A DNA stretch of 64,000 nucleotides from Marinobacter salexigens (GTDB lineage: Bacteria; Pseudomonadota; Gammaproteobacteria; Pseudomonadales; Oleiphilaceae). The position numbers were made by a program, and so were the translations under genes. The notes under the pieces are model-generated. The model searched no databases. It saw only the letters and a program-made list of their open reading frames with translations, and was not told where the DNA came from. Each line of letters starts with the position of its first letter. Within the stretch, counting starts at the first letter, position 1. The stretch spans positions 181,704 through 245,703 of the forward strand of contig NZ_JAHKPV010000001.1 of NCBI RefSeq assembly GCF_018860765.1. The letters run 5' to 3'. Shown in pieces: positions 45,463 through 55,148 of the stretch.

Positions 45463-45484
45463 GCGCCCAGATTACTCCGGGCGC
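45463..45484 (+). other. Stem-loop between paaJ and paaK
   Basis: GCGCCC and GGGCGC pair around a 10-nt loop, 9 nt after the paaJ stop, without a T-run. It may modulate read-through into paaK. Confidence 0.45.
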
Positions 45485-45548
45485 CCAATAAAAACAGATG
45501 CTAAACCGGCAACACGCCGGGGCAACAAGAACAATACAGGAAACGACC

Positions 45549-46856
45549 ATGAGCCTACCCATGCACAAACTCGGAAAACTGGACCGGATGGAGACCGCCA
45601 GTGTCGACGAACTTCGTCACGAGCAACTTCAACGCCTGCGCTGGAGCGTTTGGCATGCCTATACAAATGTGCCCCATTACCGCAAAGCCTTTGATGCCAT
45701 TGGCCTCAAGCCAATGGACATAAACAGTCTGGAAGATATTGCCAAGATTCCGTTTACCGGCAAAAACGACCTTCGGGATAACTACCCGTTTAATATGTTT
45801 GCAGTACCCATGAAAAAAGTTGTCCGGGTACACGCATCCAGCGGCACCACCGGCAAACCTACCGTTGTTGGCTACACCCAAAGTGACATCGAAACCTGGG
45901 CCGACATCGTTGCCCGCTCCATTCGCGCCGGAGGCGGCAGCGCCGGGGATAAAATTCACGTGGCCTACGGCTACGGCCTGTTTACTGGTGGTCTGGGAGC
46001 CCACTACGGAGCAGAAAGACTGGGCTGTACGGTTATTCCCATGTCGGGAGGACAAACCGAGAAGCAGGTGCAGTTGATTCAGGATTTTGAGCCGGACATC
46101 ATCATGGTTACACCGTCCTACATGCTCAACATAGCAGACGAACTGGACCGGCAAGGTATCGACCCGAAAAAACTCCCGCTACGACTGGGTATTTTCGGTG
46201 CCGAACCATGGACCAACGAAATGCGAACAGAGTTGGAAGACCGTTTGGGCATTCAGGCGCTGGACATCTACGGACTTTCTGAAGTGATGGGCCCAGGCGT
46301 TGGTATGGAGTGCTTGGAAACTAAAGACGGCCCAACCATTTGGGAAGATCACTTTTATCCCGAAATCATCGACCCCGATACCGGCGACGTATTGCCCGAC
46401 GGTGAATACGGTGAACTGGTATTCACCTCCCTAACCAAAGTCGCTATGCCGGTATTGCGCTACCGCACCCGCGATCTCACGCGCCTGCTGCCCGGCACCG
46501 CGCGCCCCATGCGCCGAATCGACAAAATCACCGGCCGCAGCGACGACATGCTGATCATCCGTGGGGTAAACGTGTTCCCGACTCAGATTGAAGAACAGGT
46601 CCTCAAGTGTCGCGCGCTGGCACCTCACTACGAAATCGAGGTGTACAAAAAGGGCAATCTGGACTGCGTGGATGTGCGGGTTGAGCTGAAAACCGGCGCA
46701 GATGGCGCAGACATAAAAGAGCACGCGGCCAAAGAGCTTGCACATCACATCAAGTCTTACATCGGCATCAGCACCACAGTGCAGGTACAGGACGCAGGAA
46801 CCCTGAGCCGCTCTGAAGGAAAGGCCAAACGGGTATTTGATCGCCGTAAGGGCTGA
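45549..46856 (+). CDS. paaK: Phenylacetate-CoA ligase
   Basis: AMP-forming ligase that activates phenylacetate to phenylacetyl-CoA, the entry step of the pathway. It has 435 residues, starting at 45549 behind AGGAAACG; the frame is open from 45498. The P-loop VRVHASSGTTGKPTVVGYTQ, the DIYGLSEVMGPGVGMECLET segment and the C-terminal GRSDDMLIIRGVNVFPTQIE hinge are characteristic. It is the last gene before a terminator that separates it from paaABCDEZ. Confidence 0.96.
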   Translation: MSLPMHKLGKLDRMETASVDELRHEQLQRLRWSVWHAYTNVPHYRKAFDAIGLKPMDINSLEDIAKIPFTGKNDLRDNYPFNMFAVPMKKVVRVHASSGTTGKPTVVGYTQSDIETWADIVARSIRAGGGSAGDKIHVAYGYGLFTGGLGAHYGAERLGCTVIPMSGGQTEKQVQLIQDFEPDIIMVTPSYMLNIADELDRQGIDPKKLPLRLGIFGAEPWTNEMRTELEDRLGIQALDIYGLSEVMGPGVGMECLETKDGPTIWEDHFYPEIIDPDTGDVLPDGEYGELVFTSLTKVAMPVLRYRTRDLTRLLPGTARPMRRIDKITGRSDDMLIIRGVNVFPTQIEEQVLKCRALAPHYEIEVYKKGNLDCVDVRVELKTGADGADIKEHAAKELAHHIKSYIGISTTVQVQDAGTLSRSEGKAKRVFDRRKG

Positions 46857-46864
46857 TGCTGCTA

Positions 46865-46905
46865 GCCGGGGTGCTCAACCTCCACACCCGGTTATTTATT
46901 TTTTC
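46865..46905 (+). terminator. Terminator after paaK
   Basis: CCGGGGTG pairs with CACCCGG (one bulge) around an 11-nt loop, followed by a T-rich stretch (TTATTTATTTTTTC). It marks the end of the paaGHIJK unit. Confidence 0.75.
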
Positions 46906-47004
46906 TTCGACCTATATAAAAGCAAAAGAAATCATTAGTAGAAATAGAATAACTTATAGTTTTCATAGAGTTAAATGAAACCAAAAATCTTTACAGAGAA
47001 AACA

Positions 47005-47020
47005 TGATACAAAATGTCAT
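47005..47020 (-). promoter_or_regulatory. TTTTGTATCA motif upstream of paaA (candidate PaaX site)
   Basis: TGATACAAAA (47005-47014), the complement of the shared motif, continues as an imperfect palindrome TGATACA-AAA-TGTCAT. It lies 24 nt upstream of the candidate -10 element of paaA. Confidence 0.55.
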
Positions 47021-47043
47021 TCCTTGATATTTATTCAGTGTCA

Positions 47044-47049
47044 TATAAT
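47044..47049 (+). promoter_or_regulatory. Candidate -10 element of paaABCDEZ
   Basis: A perfect TATAAT lies 83 nt upstream of the paaA ATG. No good -35 is seen at 16-18 nt (TCCTTG at best), which suggests regulator help or a weak promoter. Confidence 0.45.
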
Positions 47050-47131
47050 ATGAATTCATGGCCCGTGATGCCTCGCGGTGCACATCTGTCTGAAGACAGA
47101 AGACCAAATAAGTCGAATTCGGAGAGAGTTT

Positions 47132-48127
47132 ATGTACGCACAAATGGTTGAGACCGGTACAAAGCGCCTCAAGACCCTGGAAGAAATGTCTCCCGAAGAA
47201 AGGGACTTTCAGGAAAAGGTAGACGCCGAAACCAAGATTGAAGCCAAGAACTGGATGCCGGACGGCTACCGCAAAACGCTGATCCGCCAGATCTCCCAAC
47301 ACGCCCACTCGGAAATCGTTGGCATGCTGCCGGAAGGCAACTGGGTTACCCGCGCGCCGACGCTCAAACGCAAGCTGCAGTTAATGGCGAAAATTCAGGA
47401 CGAAGCGGGCCACGGCCTGTACCTGTACAGCGCCATGGAAACCCTTGGCGCTGATCGTGATGAAGAAATCCAGAAGCTGCACGATGGCAAAGCCAAGTAC
47501 TCAAGCATCTTTAACTACCCGACCCTGAACTGGGCTGACATGGGCGCAGTGGGCTGGCTGGTAGATGGCGCTGCCATTGTGAACCAGGTGGTTCTGCAGC
47601 GTACGTCTTATGGCCCCTATTCCCGCGCCATGGTGCGCATCTGTAAGGAAGAGAGCTTCCACCAGCGTCAGGGCTACCAGATCCTGCTGGACATGATGCG
47701 TGAAGGCACTCAGGAACAGAAAGACATGGTTCAAGACGCCATCAATCGCCTGTGGTGGCCGGCGCTGATGATGTTCGGCCCGCACGATGACGAATCGCCC
47801 AACTCCCAGCAATCCATGGTCTGGAAGATCAAGCGCAAGAGTAACGATGAGCTGCGCCAAATGTTTATTGATCAGACCATTCCACAGCTCGAATTCCTGG
47901 GCTGCACCGTACCTGACCCGGATCTGAAGTGGAACGAAGAGCGTGGTCACTACGACTTCGGTGACATCAACTGGAAAGAGTTCTACGACGTACTCAAGGG
48001 CAATGGCCCTTGCAACCGTGAGCGGATTGCCACTCGCAAGAAAGCTATTGATGACGGTGCCTGGGTACGCGAAGCCGCCGTTGCCTACGCAGCAAAACAA
48101 AAACAGCGCGCAGACAAAGCTGCGTAA
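47132..48127 (+). CDS. paaA: Phenylacetyl-CoA 1,2-epoxidase catalytic subunit PaaA
   Basis: Catalytic alpha subunit (331 residues) of the diiron monooxygenase PaaABCE that epoxidises the ring of phenylacetyl-CoA with O2. The start at 47132 follows GGAGAGAG. Diiron ligands fit the E. coli PaaA pattern with a constant +19 offset: Glu61, Glu91/His94 (QDEAGHG), Glu174/His177 (EESFHQRQG). It heads the paaABCDEZ operon. Confidence 0.97.
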   Translation: MYAQMVETGTKRLKTLEEMSPEERDFQEKVDAETKIEAKNWMPDGYRKTLIRQISQHAHSEIVGMLPEGNWVTRAPTLKRKLQLMAKIQDEAGHGLYLYSAMETLGADRDEEIQKLHDGKAKYSSIFNYPTLNWADMGAVGWLVDGAAIVNQVVLQRTSYGPYSRAMVRICKEESFHQRQGYQILLDMMREGTQEQKDMVQDAINRLWWPALMMFGPHDDESPNSQQSMVWKIKRKSNDELRQMFIDQTIPQLEFLGCTVPDPDLKWNEERGHYDFGDINWKEFYDVLKGNGPCNRERIATRKKAIDDGAWVREAAVAYAAKQKQRADKAA

Positions 48128-48142
48128 ACAGGAGAAGAGACA

Positions 48143-48424
48143 ATGTCAGAATGGCGCCTTTACGAAGTATTCGTACGCAGCAAGCACGGCCTCAACCACA
48201 AACACGTGGGTAGCGTGCACGCTGCCGACAATGAAATGGCTATGGAAAACGCTCGTGAACTTTACACCCGTCGCAACGAAGGTGTGAGTATCTGGGTTGT
48301 TCCATCCGAAACCATCACAGCCTCTGCTTCTGACGAAAAAGAGATTCTTTTCGATCCGTCCGAAGACAAGGTTTACCGGCACGCTTCTTTTTATAAGCTG
48401 CCTGACGAAGTCGGGCACATGTAA
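48143..48424 (+). CDS. paaB: Phenylacetyl-CoA epoxidase subunit PaaB
   Basis: 93-residue small structural subunit of the epoxidase, thought to bridge PaaAC heterodimers. MSEWRLYEVFVRSKHGLNHK then HVGSVHAADNEMAMENAREL and YTRRNEGVSIWVVPS are conserved family blocks. It lies 15 nt after paaA and 10 nt before paaC, and has a GGAGAAGAG site. Confidence 0.96.
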   Translation: MSEWRLYEVFVRSKHGLNHKHVGSVHAADNEMAMENARELYTRRNEGVSIWVVPSETITASASDEKEILFDPSEDKVYRHASFYKLPDEVGHM

Positions 48425-48434
48425 GGAGCAAACC

Positions 48435-49199
48435 ATGACACAACAAGAAGTTTTACAGGAATACCTGCTACGTCTGGCCGACTCCGACATGATTCTCGGC
48501 CAGCGTCTAAGCGAGTTAACGGGCAAGGCTCCGGCAGTTGAAGAAGAGCTTGCCGTGATGAACGTCGCTCTCGACCTGGTGGGCCAGGCCCGCAACTGGT
48601 ACGAGTACGCCGCGGAACTGATCAATGATGGCCGCGACGCCGACAAGCTGGTTTTCCTGCGGGATGCTCACGAATACCGCAACCTGCTAATGGTGGAACA
48701 GCCGAATGACGACTACGCCGTCACCATGGCGCGCCAGTTTTTCTTCGATGTGTGGCACTACTTCACATTGAAGAGCCTGGTCAACGCCAGCGATGAGCGT
48801 GTTGCCACCATTGCAGCCAAAGCCGTTAAAGAGGCGACCTACCACCTGCGCCGTTCTTCCGAGTGGGTAAAACGCATGGGCGACGGTACGGAAGAAAGCC
48901 ACCGCCGCATTCAGGACGCCTTCAACCTGCTTTGGCGTTTCACCGGTGAGCTGATAACTCCGGATGAAGTCGACCATGCCATGTTCAAGGCAGGCATTGG
49001 CCCGGACCCTGAGCAAATCAAGCAGGACTGGTTCGGCATGGTGCGGGAAGTCGCAGCACAGGCCACCCTGACGGTCGGTGAGGAAGATGCCTGGATGTAC
49101 ATGGGCGGCAAGCGCGGCGAGCACACCGAGCACCTAGGGCACATCCTGGCCGTGATGCAATTTCTGCCTCGCGCCTATCCGGATGCGACAACCTGGTAA
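48435..49199 (+). CDS. paaC: Phenylacetyl-CoA epoxidase structural subunit PaaC
   Basis: 254-residue ferritin-like subunit that is structurally related to PaaA but does not hold the active diiron site. The start at 48435 (MTQQEVLQEYLLRLADSDMI) follows AAGGAGC, while the frame stays open upstream to 48297. Conserved blocks are EELAVMNVALDLVGQARNWY, HEYRNLLMVEQPNDDYA and SEWVKRMGDGTEESHRR. It interacts with PaaA in the complex. Confidence 0.96.
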   Translation: MTQQEVLQEYLLRLADSDMILGQRLSELTGKAPAVEEELAVMNVALDLVGQARNWYEYAAELINDGRDADKLVFLRDAHEYRNLLMVEQPNDDYAVTMARQFFFDVWHYFTLKSLVNASDERVATIAAKAVKEATYHLRRSSEWVKRMGDGTEESHRRIQDAFNLLWRFTGELITPDEVDHAMFKAGIGPDPEQIKQDWFGMVREVAAQATLTVGEEDAWMYMGGKRGEHTEHLGHILAVMQFLPRAYPDATTW

Positions 49200-49225
49200 G
49201 TCTGTCTTAATAGGGGAGCACTCCG

Positions 49226-49783
49226 GTGACCGAACACGAACCATCGTCTGTAGACGTATTGATTGCCAGCGACCGGGTACCGGCCAACGCCCGCCCGGAA
49301 CTGCTGACAGAAGATGCAATCTGGGCACTGCTGGATAAAGTTCTGGATCCGGAAGTACCTGCCGTCAGCGTTGTTGAGCTGGGCATCGTTCGTGACCTGA
49401 GCTGGGATGGCACACACCTGACCATAGATGTAACGCCAACCTACTCAGGTTGCCCGGCAACCGAGCTGATCGAAGAGTTGATCGCCGAAGCCATGCGCGC
49501 CGCCGGCATTCGTGACCCGCAGATCAATCGTGTGCTAACCCCCGCCTGGACCACAGACTGGATAACCGAAGAGGGCCGGGAGAAGCTCCGGGCCTTTGGC
49601 ATAGCACCGCCTGAGGGCAGTGCCAGCAAAATGAGCCTGCTGGGCGCCGATGAGGTGATCGCTTGCCCGCTGTGTGGCAGTACGCACACCGAGCGCCTCA
49701 GCGAATTTGGCTCCACTGCCTGCAAGGCACTTTATCGTTGCCTTGATTGCCGCGAACCCTTCGACTACTTCAAATGCATATAG
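49226..49783 (+). CDS. paaD: Phenylacetyl-CoA epoxidase assembly protein PaaD
   Basis: 185-residue MIP18/DUF59 protein presumed to help iron-cluster assembly of the epoxidase. It starts at GTG (49226) behind AGGGGAGC. The DUF59 core is VLDPEVPAVSVVELGIVRDL, followed by TPTYSGCPATELIEE. The C-terminal PaaD-specific zinc-finger-like part has CPLCGS...STACKALYRCLDCREPF. It lies between paaC and paaE. Confidence 0.95.
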   Translation: MTEHEPSSVDVLIASDRVPANARPELLTEDAIWALLDKVLDPEVPAVSVVELGIVRDLSWDGTHLTIDVTPTYSGCPATELIEELIAEAMRAAGIRDPQINRVLTPAWTTDWITEEGREKLRAFGIAPPEGSASKMSLLGADEVIACPLCGSTHTERLSEFGSTACKALYRCLDCREPFDYFKCI

Positions 49784-49796
49784 AGCCGATACGATC

Positions 49797-50876
49797 ATGA
49801 ATAAATTCTACTCTCTGCCTCTCAAAGAGGTCAGGCCGGAAACAAGAAACGCCGTATCTCTAAGCTTTGATCTGCCCGAAGATGTGGCAGAAAAATTCAA
49901 GTACAAACAGGGTCAGCACCTTGTCGTGCGGACCAAGCTGGACGGCGAAGAAGTACGCCGCACCTACTCCATTTGCTCAAGTGTCAATGATCAGGAACTG
50001 CGCATCGCCATCAAACGTGTTCCCGGCGGCGCATTTTCCAACTTTGCCAACGAGCAACTGAAGCCTGGTTCCACTCTGGACGTTATGCCGCCACAGGGCC
50101 ACTTCTCCATTGAGCTGGACCCGGAGCGCGAGGGCAATTACCTGGCCGTCGCGGCTGGTAGCGGCATCACGCCAATCTTGTCCATCGTGAAAACGACACT
50201 GGAAACCGAGCCCAAGAGCCAGTTCACCCTGTTCTACGGCAACAAGGGCACCAGTAGCACCATGTTCCGGGATCAGCTGCAGGATCTGAAAAACGAATAC
50301 ATGACCCGCTTTAACCTAGTGTACATCTTTACCCGGGAAGAGCAGGACATCGACCTGTACAACGGGCGCATTGATGGCGACAAATGTGATCAGTTATTTG
50401 ACCACTGGATTGACGCCAAGAACCTGACCGGTGCCTTCCTTTGCGGCCCCCAAATGCTGACTGAAGTCGTACGGGAGTCTCTGGAACGTCACGGCCTGGA
50501 CAAGTCGAAAGTTCACTATGAACTCTTCACTCCTGCCGGTGGTGTGCCTCAGGCACGTAAAGATCGTGCGGCAACCCAGGTGGATCCACAAGCTGTCAGC
50601 TCCGTTACCGTTAAGGCGGATGGCCGCTCGCTCACCTTCGATCTAGTGCGCGACACCAAGAGCATCCTCGATGCCGGTAACGATGAAGGTGCCGACCTGC
50701 CCTACTCCTGCAAAGCTGGAGTTTGCTCCACCTGCCGCGCCAAGGTAGTGGAAGGCGAAGTGGAAATGGACCAAAACTTTGCTCTGGAAGACTACGAGGT
50801 AGAAGCAGGCTACGTGCTGTCCTGCCAGTGCTACCCCGTGAGCGACAAGGTTGTCCTTGACTACGACGAAATGTGA
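49797..50876 (+). CDS. paaE: Phenylacetyl-CoA epoxidase reductase PaaE
   Basis: 359-residue electron-transfer subunit that passes electrons from NADPH to the diiron site. The order is: FAD-binding domain (RRTYSICSS near residue 60), NAD(P)-binding domain (AAGSGITPILSIVKTTLE, then FLCGPQMLTEVVRESL) and a C-terminal plant-type [2Fe-2S] domain (YSCKAGVCSTCRAKV...LSCQCYP). The ATG at 49797 is 13 nt after the paaD stop; the frame is open to 49674, overlapping paaD, but without support. Confidence 0.96.
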   Translation: MNKFYSLPLKEVRPETRNAVSLSFDLPEDVAEKFKYKQGQHLVVRTKLDGEEVRRTYSICSSVNDQELRIAIKRVPGGAFSNFANEQLKPGSTLDVMPPQGHFSIELDPEREGNYLAVAAGSGITPILSIVKTTLETEPKSQFTLFYGNKGTSSTMFRDQLQDLKNEYMTRFNLVYIFTREEQDIDLYNGRIDGDKCDQLFDHWIDAKNLTGAFLCGPQMLTEVVRESLERHGLDKSKVHYELFTPAGGVPQARKDRAATQVDPQAVSSVTVKADGRSLTFDLVRDTKSILDAGNDEGADLPYSCKAGVCSTCRAKVVEGEVEMDQNFALEDYEVEAGYVLSCQCYPVSDKVVLDYDEM

Positions 50877-50893
50877 TTCTGGAGTTTTCTTAC

Positions 50894-52939
50894 ATGTCAG
50901 TTCTCAAGAGCTTTATTGCCGGTGAATGGATCGGTGAGCAGCAGGCAAAAGCCCTGCCCAGCGCCATTAACGGCGAGATCGTTGCGCACACGCACGGCGA
51001 TACTCTGGATTTCAAAAAGGCCGCCGAATACGGCCGCAAGGTCGGCGGGAAAACCCTGCTGGCTATGGATTTTCAGGAACGCGCTCTGGCCCTCAAAGCC
51101 ATGGCGTTGTACCTGCAAGAGCATAAAAAAGAGCTGTATGCCCTCTCGATGCACACCGGTTCCAGCAAAGCGGATAACGGTATTGATATCGACGGTGGCT
51201 TCGGCACCCTGTTTTCCTACGCCAGCATGGGCCGCAGGGAACTGCCATCCGGCAATGTGGTCCACGAAGGCCCCGTAACGCCGCTTGGTAAAAACAACCA
51301 TTTCGCCGGCACCCATATTATGGTGCCCCGTGGTGGTGTCGCCCTGCATATCGATGCTTACAACTTCCCGGTGTGGGGCATGCTGGAGAAGTTTGCACCC
51401 ACATTCCTGGCGGGTATGCCGTCCATTGTGAAACCGGCGACGTCCACCTGCTACGTGACCGAACTGGCTGTGCGCCTGATGCATGAATCCGGTGCGCTAC
51501 CGGAAGGCAGCCTGCAGCTGATCATTGGCAGCACCGGCGACCTGTTCGAACACCTGGAAGAGCAGGATGTGGTTACCTTTACCGGCTCGGCAAAAACCGC
51601 CCGCATGCTGCGTAACCATCCGAACATCATCAACCGCTCGATTCCGTTTAATGCGGAAGCCGACTCGTTGAACAGCGCGGTTCTGGCTCCGGATGTAACG
51701 CCAGAGCACGAAGAGTTTGATCTGTTCGTGCGCGAAGTCGGTCGTGAAATGGTCGCCAAGGCCGGCCAGAAATGTACGGCGATCCGACGTGTCATGGTGC
51801 CTCAGGATCAGGTGCAAGCGGTGTGCGACAAGCTCAAAAAGCGACTGTCGAAAATCACCACGGGTGACCCTTCCGTCGAGGGCGTACGCATGGGGGCTTT
51901 GGCCTCTATCGATCAGCTGGAAGACGTGAAAGCCAACATTCAGGAACTGCTGAAAACCAGTGAGCTGGTCTTCGGCGGCGAAGGCAACTTCAAGCCAACA
52001 GGCGAAGGTACCGAAAAAGGTGCGTTCATCGAACCGCACCTGCTGGTATGCCGTAACCCGGAAAACGGCTGTGGCGCTCACGACATTGAAGCCTTTGGCC
52101 CGGTTGCCACGATTATTCCTTACAACACTCTGGACGAAGCCGTTGAGCTGGTTGCCAAAGGCCGTGGTTCACTGGTTACCACCGTAACCACCCGTGACCC
52201 TGTAACCATTGCCAAACTGGCTCCGGCGCTGGCTGCCTACCATGGCCGCCTGCACTTGCTGGATGCAGAGGCTGCAAAGGAATCTACCGGCCACGGTTCT
52301 CCCCTGCCCATGTTGAAACACGGCGGCCCGGGGCGCGCCGGTGGTGGTGAAGAACTCGGTGGCATTCGCGCCGTGTATCACTACCTGCAGCGCACCGCCA
52401 TTCAGGGTTCTCCCACCATGTTGGCAGCAGTAACCGGCGAATATGTTCGCGGTGCCAAGGTGATCGAAAACGACATTCACCCGTTCCGTTATCACTTTGA
52501 AGATCTGCAGATCAACCAATCACTGCTGACCCACCGTCGTACGGTTACTGAGGCAGATCTGGTGAACTTCGGCTGCCTGTCGGGCGATCACTTCTACATG
52601 CACTTCGATGAAATCGCCGCGAAGAACAGCCAGTTTGGCAAGCGCATTGCCCACGGCTATTTCGTGCTGTCTGCCGCAGCCGGTCTGTTCGTTGATCCTG
52701 GCGAAGGCCCGGTGTTGGCGAACTATGGTCTGGACACCTTGCGCTTCATTGAGCCGGTCGCGCCGGGCGATACCATCCGCGCCCGCCTGACCTGTAAACG
52801 CAAAATTGATCAGGGCCGTACGTCGCCAGATGGCCACCCGCAAGGTGTGGTGGTTTGGGATGTTCAGGTCACCAACCAGGAAGACGAGCTGGTTGCCAGC
52901 TACGACATTCTGACGTTGGTCGCCAAGAAGCCGGAGTGA
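50894..52939 (+). CDS. paaZ: Bifunctional oxepin-CoA hydrolase / 3-oxo-5,6-dehydrosuberyl-CoA semialdehyde dehydrogenase
   Basis: 681-residue ring-opening enzyme, the same size as E. coli PaaZ. The N-terminal aldehyde dehydrogenase domain (1-~515) has Glu255 ([10 protein letters not shown]) and catalytic Cys294 (GQKCTAIRR), and oxidises the semialdehyde with NADP. The C-terminal MaoC-like hydratase domain (~530-681) has [14 protein letters not shown] with the catalytic Asp-His pair and [16 protein letters not shown]. The start at 50894 fits family length; CTGGAG lies just upstream. It is the last gene of paaABCDEZ and is followed by a strong terminator. Confidence 0.96.
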   Translation: MSVLKSFIAGEWIGEQQAKALPSAINGEIVAHTHGDTLDFKKAAEYGRKVGGKTLLAMDFQERALALKAMALYLQEHKKELYALSMHTGSSKADNGIDIDGGFGTLFSYASMGRRELPSGNVVHEGPVTPLGKNNHFAGTHIMVPRGGVALHIDAYNFPVWGMLEKFAPTFLAGMPSIVKPATSTCYVTELAVRLMHESGALPEGSLQLIIGSTGDLFEHLEEQDVVTFTGSAKTARMLRNHPNIINRSIPFNAEADSLNSAVLAPDVTPEHEEFDLFVREVGREMVAKAGQKCTAIRRVMVPQDQVQAVCDKLKKRLSKITTGDPSVEGVRMGALASIDQLEDVKANIQELLKTSELVFGGEGNFKPTGEGTEKGAFIEPHLLVCRNPENGCGAHDIEAFGPVATIIPYNTLDEAVELVAKGRGSLVTTVTTRDPVTIAKLAPALAAYHGRLHLLDAEAAKESTGHGSPLPMLKHGGPGRAGGGEELGGIRAVYHYLQRTAIQGSPTMLAAVTGEYVRGAKVIENDIHPFRYHFEDLQINQSLLTHRRTVTEADLVNFGCLSGDHFYMHFDEIAAKNSQFGKRIAHGYFVLSAAAGLFVDPGEGPVLANYGLDTLRFIEPVAPGDTIRARLTCKRKIDQGRTSPDGHPQGVVVWDVQVTNQEDELVASYDILTLVAKKPE

Positions 52940-52951
52940 TTCTTCCGGCAT

Positions 52952-52991
52952 AAAAAAACCGCCAGTAGCTTCACGCTCTGGCGGTTTTTTT
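52952..52991. terminator. Bidirectional terminator between paaZ and livF
   Basis: AAAAAAACCGCCAG and CTGGCGGTTTTTTT pair around a 12-nt loop. The structure serves both converging transcripts (paaABCDEZ and the liv genes). Confidence 0.93.
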
Positions 52992-53003
52992 GCACCTGTC
53001 ACA

Positions 53004-54368
53004 TCACATGCCCAGATACGCCTCACGTACTTTTTCATTGCTCAACAGGTCACGACCAGAGCCTTCTATAACCACTCGCCCCGTCTCCAGAACATAGCCA
53101 CGGTCGGCAAGGGCCAGCGCCTGGGAAGCGTTCTGCTCCACCAGAAAGATGGTCATGCCTTCGTTTTTAAGCTCTTTGACGATGTTGAAGATCTCTTCAA
53201 TGATCAGCGGGGCAAGGCCCATGCTGGGCTCGTCCAGCAGTAACAACCTGGGTTTTGCCATCAAGGCACGCCCCATAGCAAGCATTTGCTGCTGCCCACC
53301 AGAAAGCTCTCCGGCCAGGTTGCGGCGCTTCTGCCGCAGAATGGGGAACTTCTCGTACATGCGCTCGAGATCGTTTTCTACCTCAGGGCTGCGACCACGT
53401 GTGTAGGCGCCCAGCAGAAGATTGTCCTCAACACTCAGATCTTTGAAGACCTGCCGACCTTCAGGAACCTGAACAATACCGCTGGCAACACGCTGGTCCG
53501 CACCGATTTTAAGCAGGTCTTTGCCTTCGAAGTTAATGCTACCGCTATCAGTTGGCTGCAGACCGGAAATCGTCATCAGCAGTGTCGATTTACCGGCGCC
53601 GTTGGCTCCGACCAGGGAAACAATCTCACCGCTATTGATACGAATATCAATCCCATGGAGCGCTTCAATCTGCCCGTAGGAGGTCTTCAGGCTCTTGATG
53701 GATAGCATTTCCTCAGTAGCATGCTGTGCCGTTCTACGCGGCGCGTGATGCAGCCCCAAGCCGCCCAGGCGTTCCGGGGTGTAACTCACAATGCGGTGGC
53801 GCAACTCCCGGAATTCATCCCGCACCCGTTCACCAAAAAGCGGGTCATTGGACTGATCACGAGATTCCGTAATCAGGCGCCAATCGTCTTCACTCAGGAG
53901 CTTGCGGGCCCGGGGAATGACCACGCCTTCTTCTTTCTTGATGTGCTTGCGCAAGGCTTCGGTAAATCGTGCCAACGCGTGGCTGAAGTCTTCCCTGCCA
54001 TCAGGCCACTGCTCCATGCACACGCTTAACAGATGGCGCAACTCATTGATTTTCTGATCACCAATCACATAACCGTGGGCCAGTTTGTCCAATAGCGGCT
54101 TGGTGTCCGGTGACCTTTCACCCAGAACACGATACAACACAATTTCTTCAGGCGAGCTGTGCACTCGCCGTGCAAAGTGCTGAACATAGTCGAAGATTGT
54201 GCTGAACAAGGTTTCATCTGGCTGTTGTTCATTGATATTCATGTCGTGCTGAAACTGGTCCAGCAGGTCCAATATGCGCCAGAGCGCCTGATGCTCGTGA
54301 ACGATCGTGCTGATGGCTTGTAGGCTGTAGCTGTCTTCAGGCGCAACGTTGGTCGGTGTCTGTGTCAT
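53004..54368 (-). CDS. livF: Hemerythrin-like domain fused to a LivF-type ABC ATPase
   Basis: 454-residue fusion. Residues 1-~200 form a hemerythrin/HHE four-helix domain. The candidate diiron ligands are His24/His26 (IVHEHQAL), His70 with Glu74/75 (RRVHSSPEEIVLYR), His98 and His142 with Glu146/147 (LRKHIKKEEGVVIPRA). Residues 221-454 are a complete LivF ATPase: Walker A GANGAGKST (254-262), LSGGQQQ signature (355-361), LLLLDEPSMGLAP and the LivF C-terminus. Met221 is where stand-alone LivF proteins start, and GAGGA precedes that ATG, so a second LivF-only product is possible. The role may be oxygen or redox gating of uptake; this is inference. Confidence 0.88.
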   Translation of the reverse strand: MTQTPTNVAPEDSYSLQAISTIVHEHQALWRILDLLDQFQHDMNINEQQPDETLFSTIFDYVQHFARRVHSSPEEIVLYRVLGERSPDTKPLLDKLAHGYVIGDQKINELRHLLSVCMEQWPDGREDFSHALARFTEALRKHIKKEEGVVIPRARKLLSEDDWRLITESRDQSNDPLFGERVRDEFRELRHRIVSYTPERLGGLGLHHAPRRTAQHATEEMLSIKSLKTSYGQIEALHGIDIRINSGEIVSLVGANGAGKSTLLMTISGLQPTDSGSINFEGKDLLKIGADQRVASGIVQVPEGRQVFKDLSVEDNLLLGAYTRGRSPEVENDLERMYEKFPILRQKRRNLAGELSGGQQQMLAMGRALMAKPRLLLLDEPSMGLAPLIIEEIFNIVKELKNEGMTIFLVEQNASQALALADRGYVLETGRVVIEGSGRDLLSNEKVREAYLGM

Positions 54369-54389
54369 TGTCGTTATTCCTCGCTCCGT

Positions 54390-55148
54390 TTAACCGCCCA
54401 GATAGGCTGCAATCACATCCGGGTTTGCACGAATCTGTTCCGGCGTACCTTCCGCCAGAACACGCCCGTAGTTAAGCACCAGCAAACGGTCGGAAATGCC
54501 CATCACCAGCTTCATATCGTGCTCTACCAACATCACCGTAATGCCCTGTTCGGCAATCTTGCGGATCAGCTCTTCCAGAGCAGCAGTCTCCACAGCGTTC
54601 AGGCCCGCCGCCGGCTCATCCAGCAGGACAACCTTGGGCTCTGCAGCCAGTGCCCGGGCAATCTCGAGGCGTTTAAGCGCACCATAGGACATAGCGGATG
54701 CTTCGGTATCGAGGTACTCGCCACAACCGACAAACTCCATCAGCTCAGCGGCTTTTTCCCGCGCGGCTTTTTCACCACGGGTAAGCGAAGGCAAACGGAA
54801 CAGAGTGGTCAACAAATTGCTTTTCAGCGTCAGGTGCCGGCCCAGCATGACGTTTTCAATGGCGGTCATGTTCATACAGATTTGCATCTGCTGGAACGTT
54901 CGGCACATACCGCGCTCGGCCAGATCATTGGGCTGAAGCTTGGCGATGCTCTCGCCATTAAGCTTCACCTCACCACTGGTGGGCGTATACAAACCGGTGA
55001 TCAGGTTGAACAAGGTCGTTTTACCGGCACCGTTGGGGCCGATGACCGAATACACCTGGCCGGCATCAACGGAGAAACTTACGTCTTCTACAGCGTGTAC
55101 GCCGCCAAAGGCCTTGGACAGATTATTGACTTCCACCAGAGCGGTCAT
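54390..55148 (-). CDS. livG: Branched-chain-type ABC importer ATPase LivG
   Basis: 252-residue ATPase with Walker A GPNGAGKTT (37-45), MSYGALKRLEIARALA signature, LLDEPAAGLN, and the LivG C-terminal extension ending LAEGTPEQIRANPDVIAAYLG. It forms the ATPase pair with the LivF fusion. It overlaps livM by 4 nt and precedes livF by 21 nt. Position between paaZ and paaX suggests that it feeds an aromatic acid, probably phenylacetate, into the pathway. Confidence 0.93.
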   Translation of the reverse strand: MTALVEVNNLSKAFGGVHAVEDVSFSVDAGQVYSVIGPNGAGKTTLFNLITGLYTPTSGEVKLNGESIAKLQPNDLAERGMCRTFQQMQICMNMTAIENVMLGRHLTLKSNLLTTLFRLPSLTRGEKAAREKAAELMEFVGCGEYLDTEASAMSYGALKRLEIARALAAEPKVVLLDEPAAGLNAVETAALEELIRKIAEQGITVMLVEHDMKLVMGISDRLLVLNYGRVLAEGTPEQIRANPDVIAAYLGG

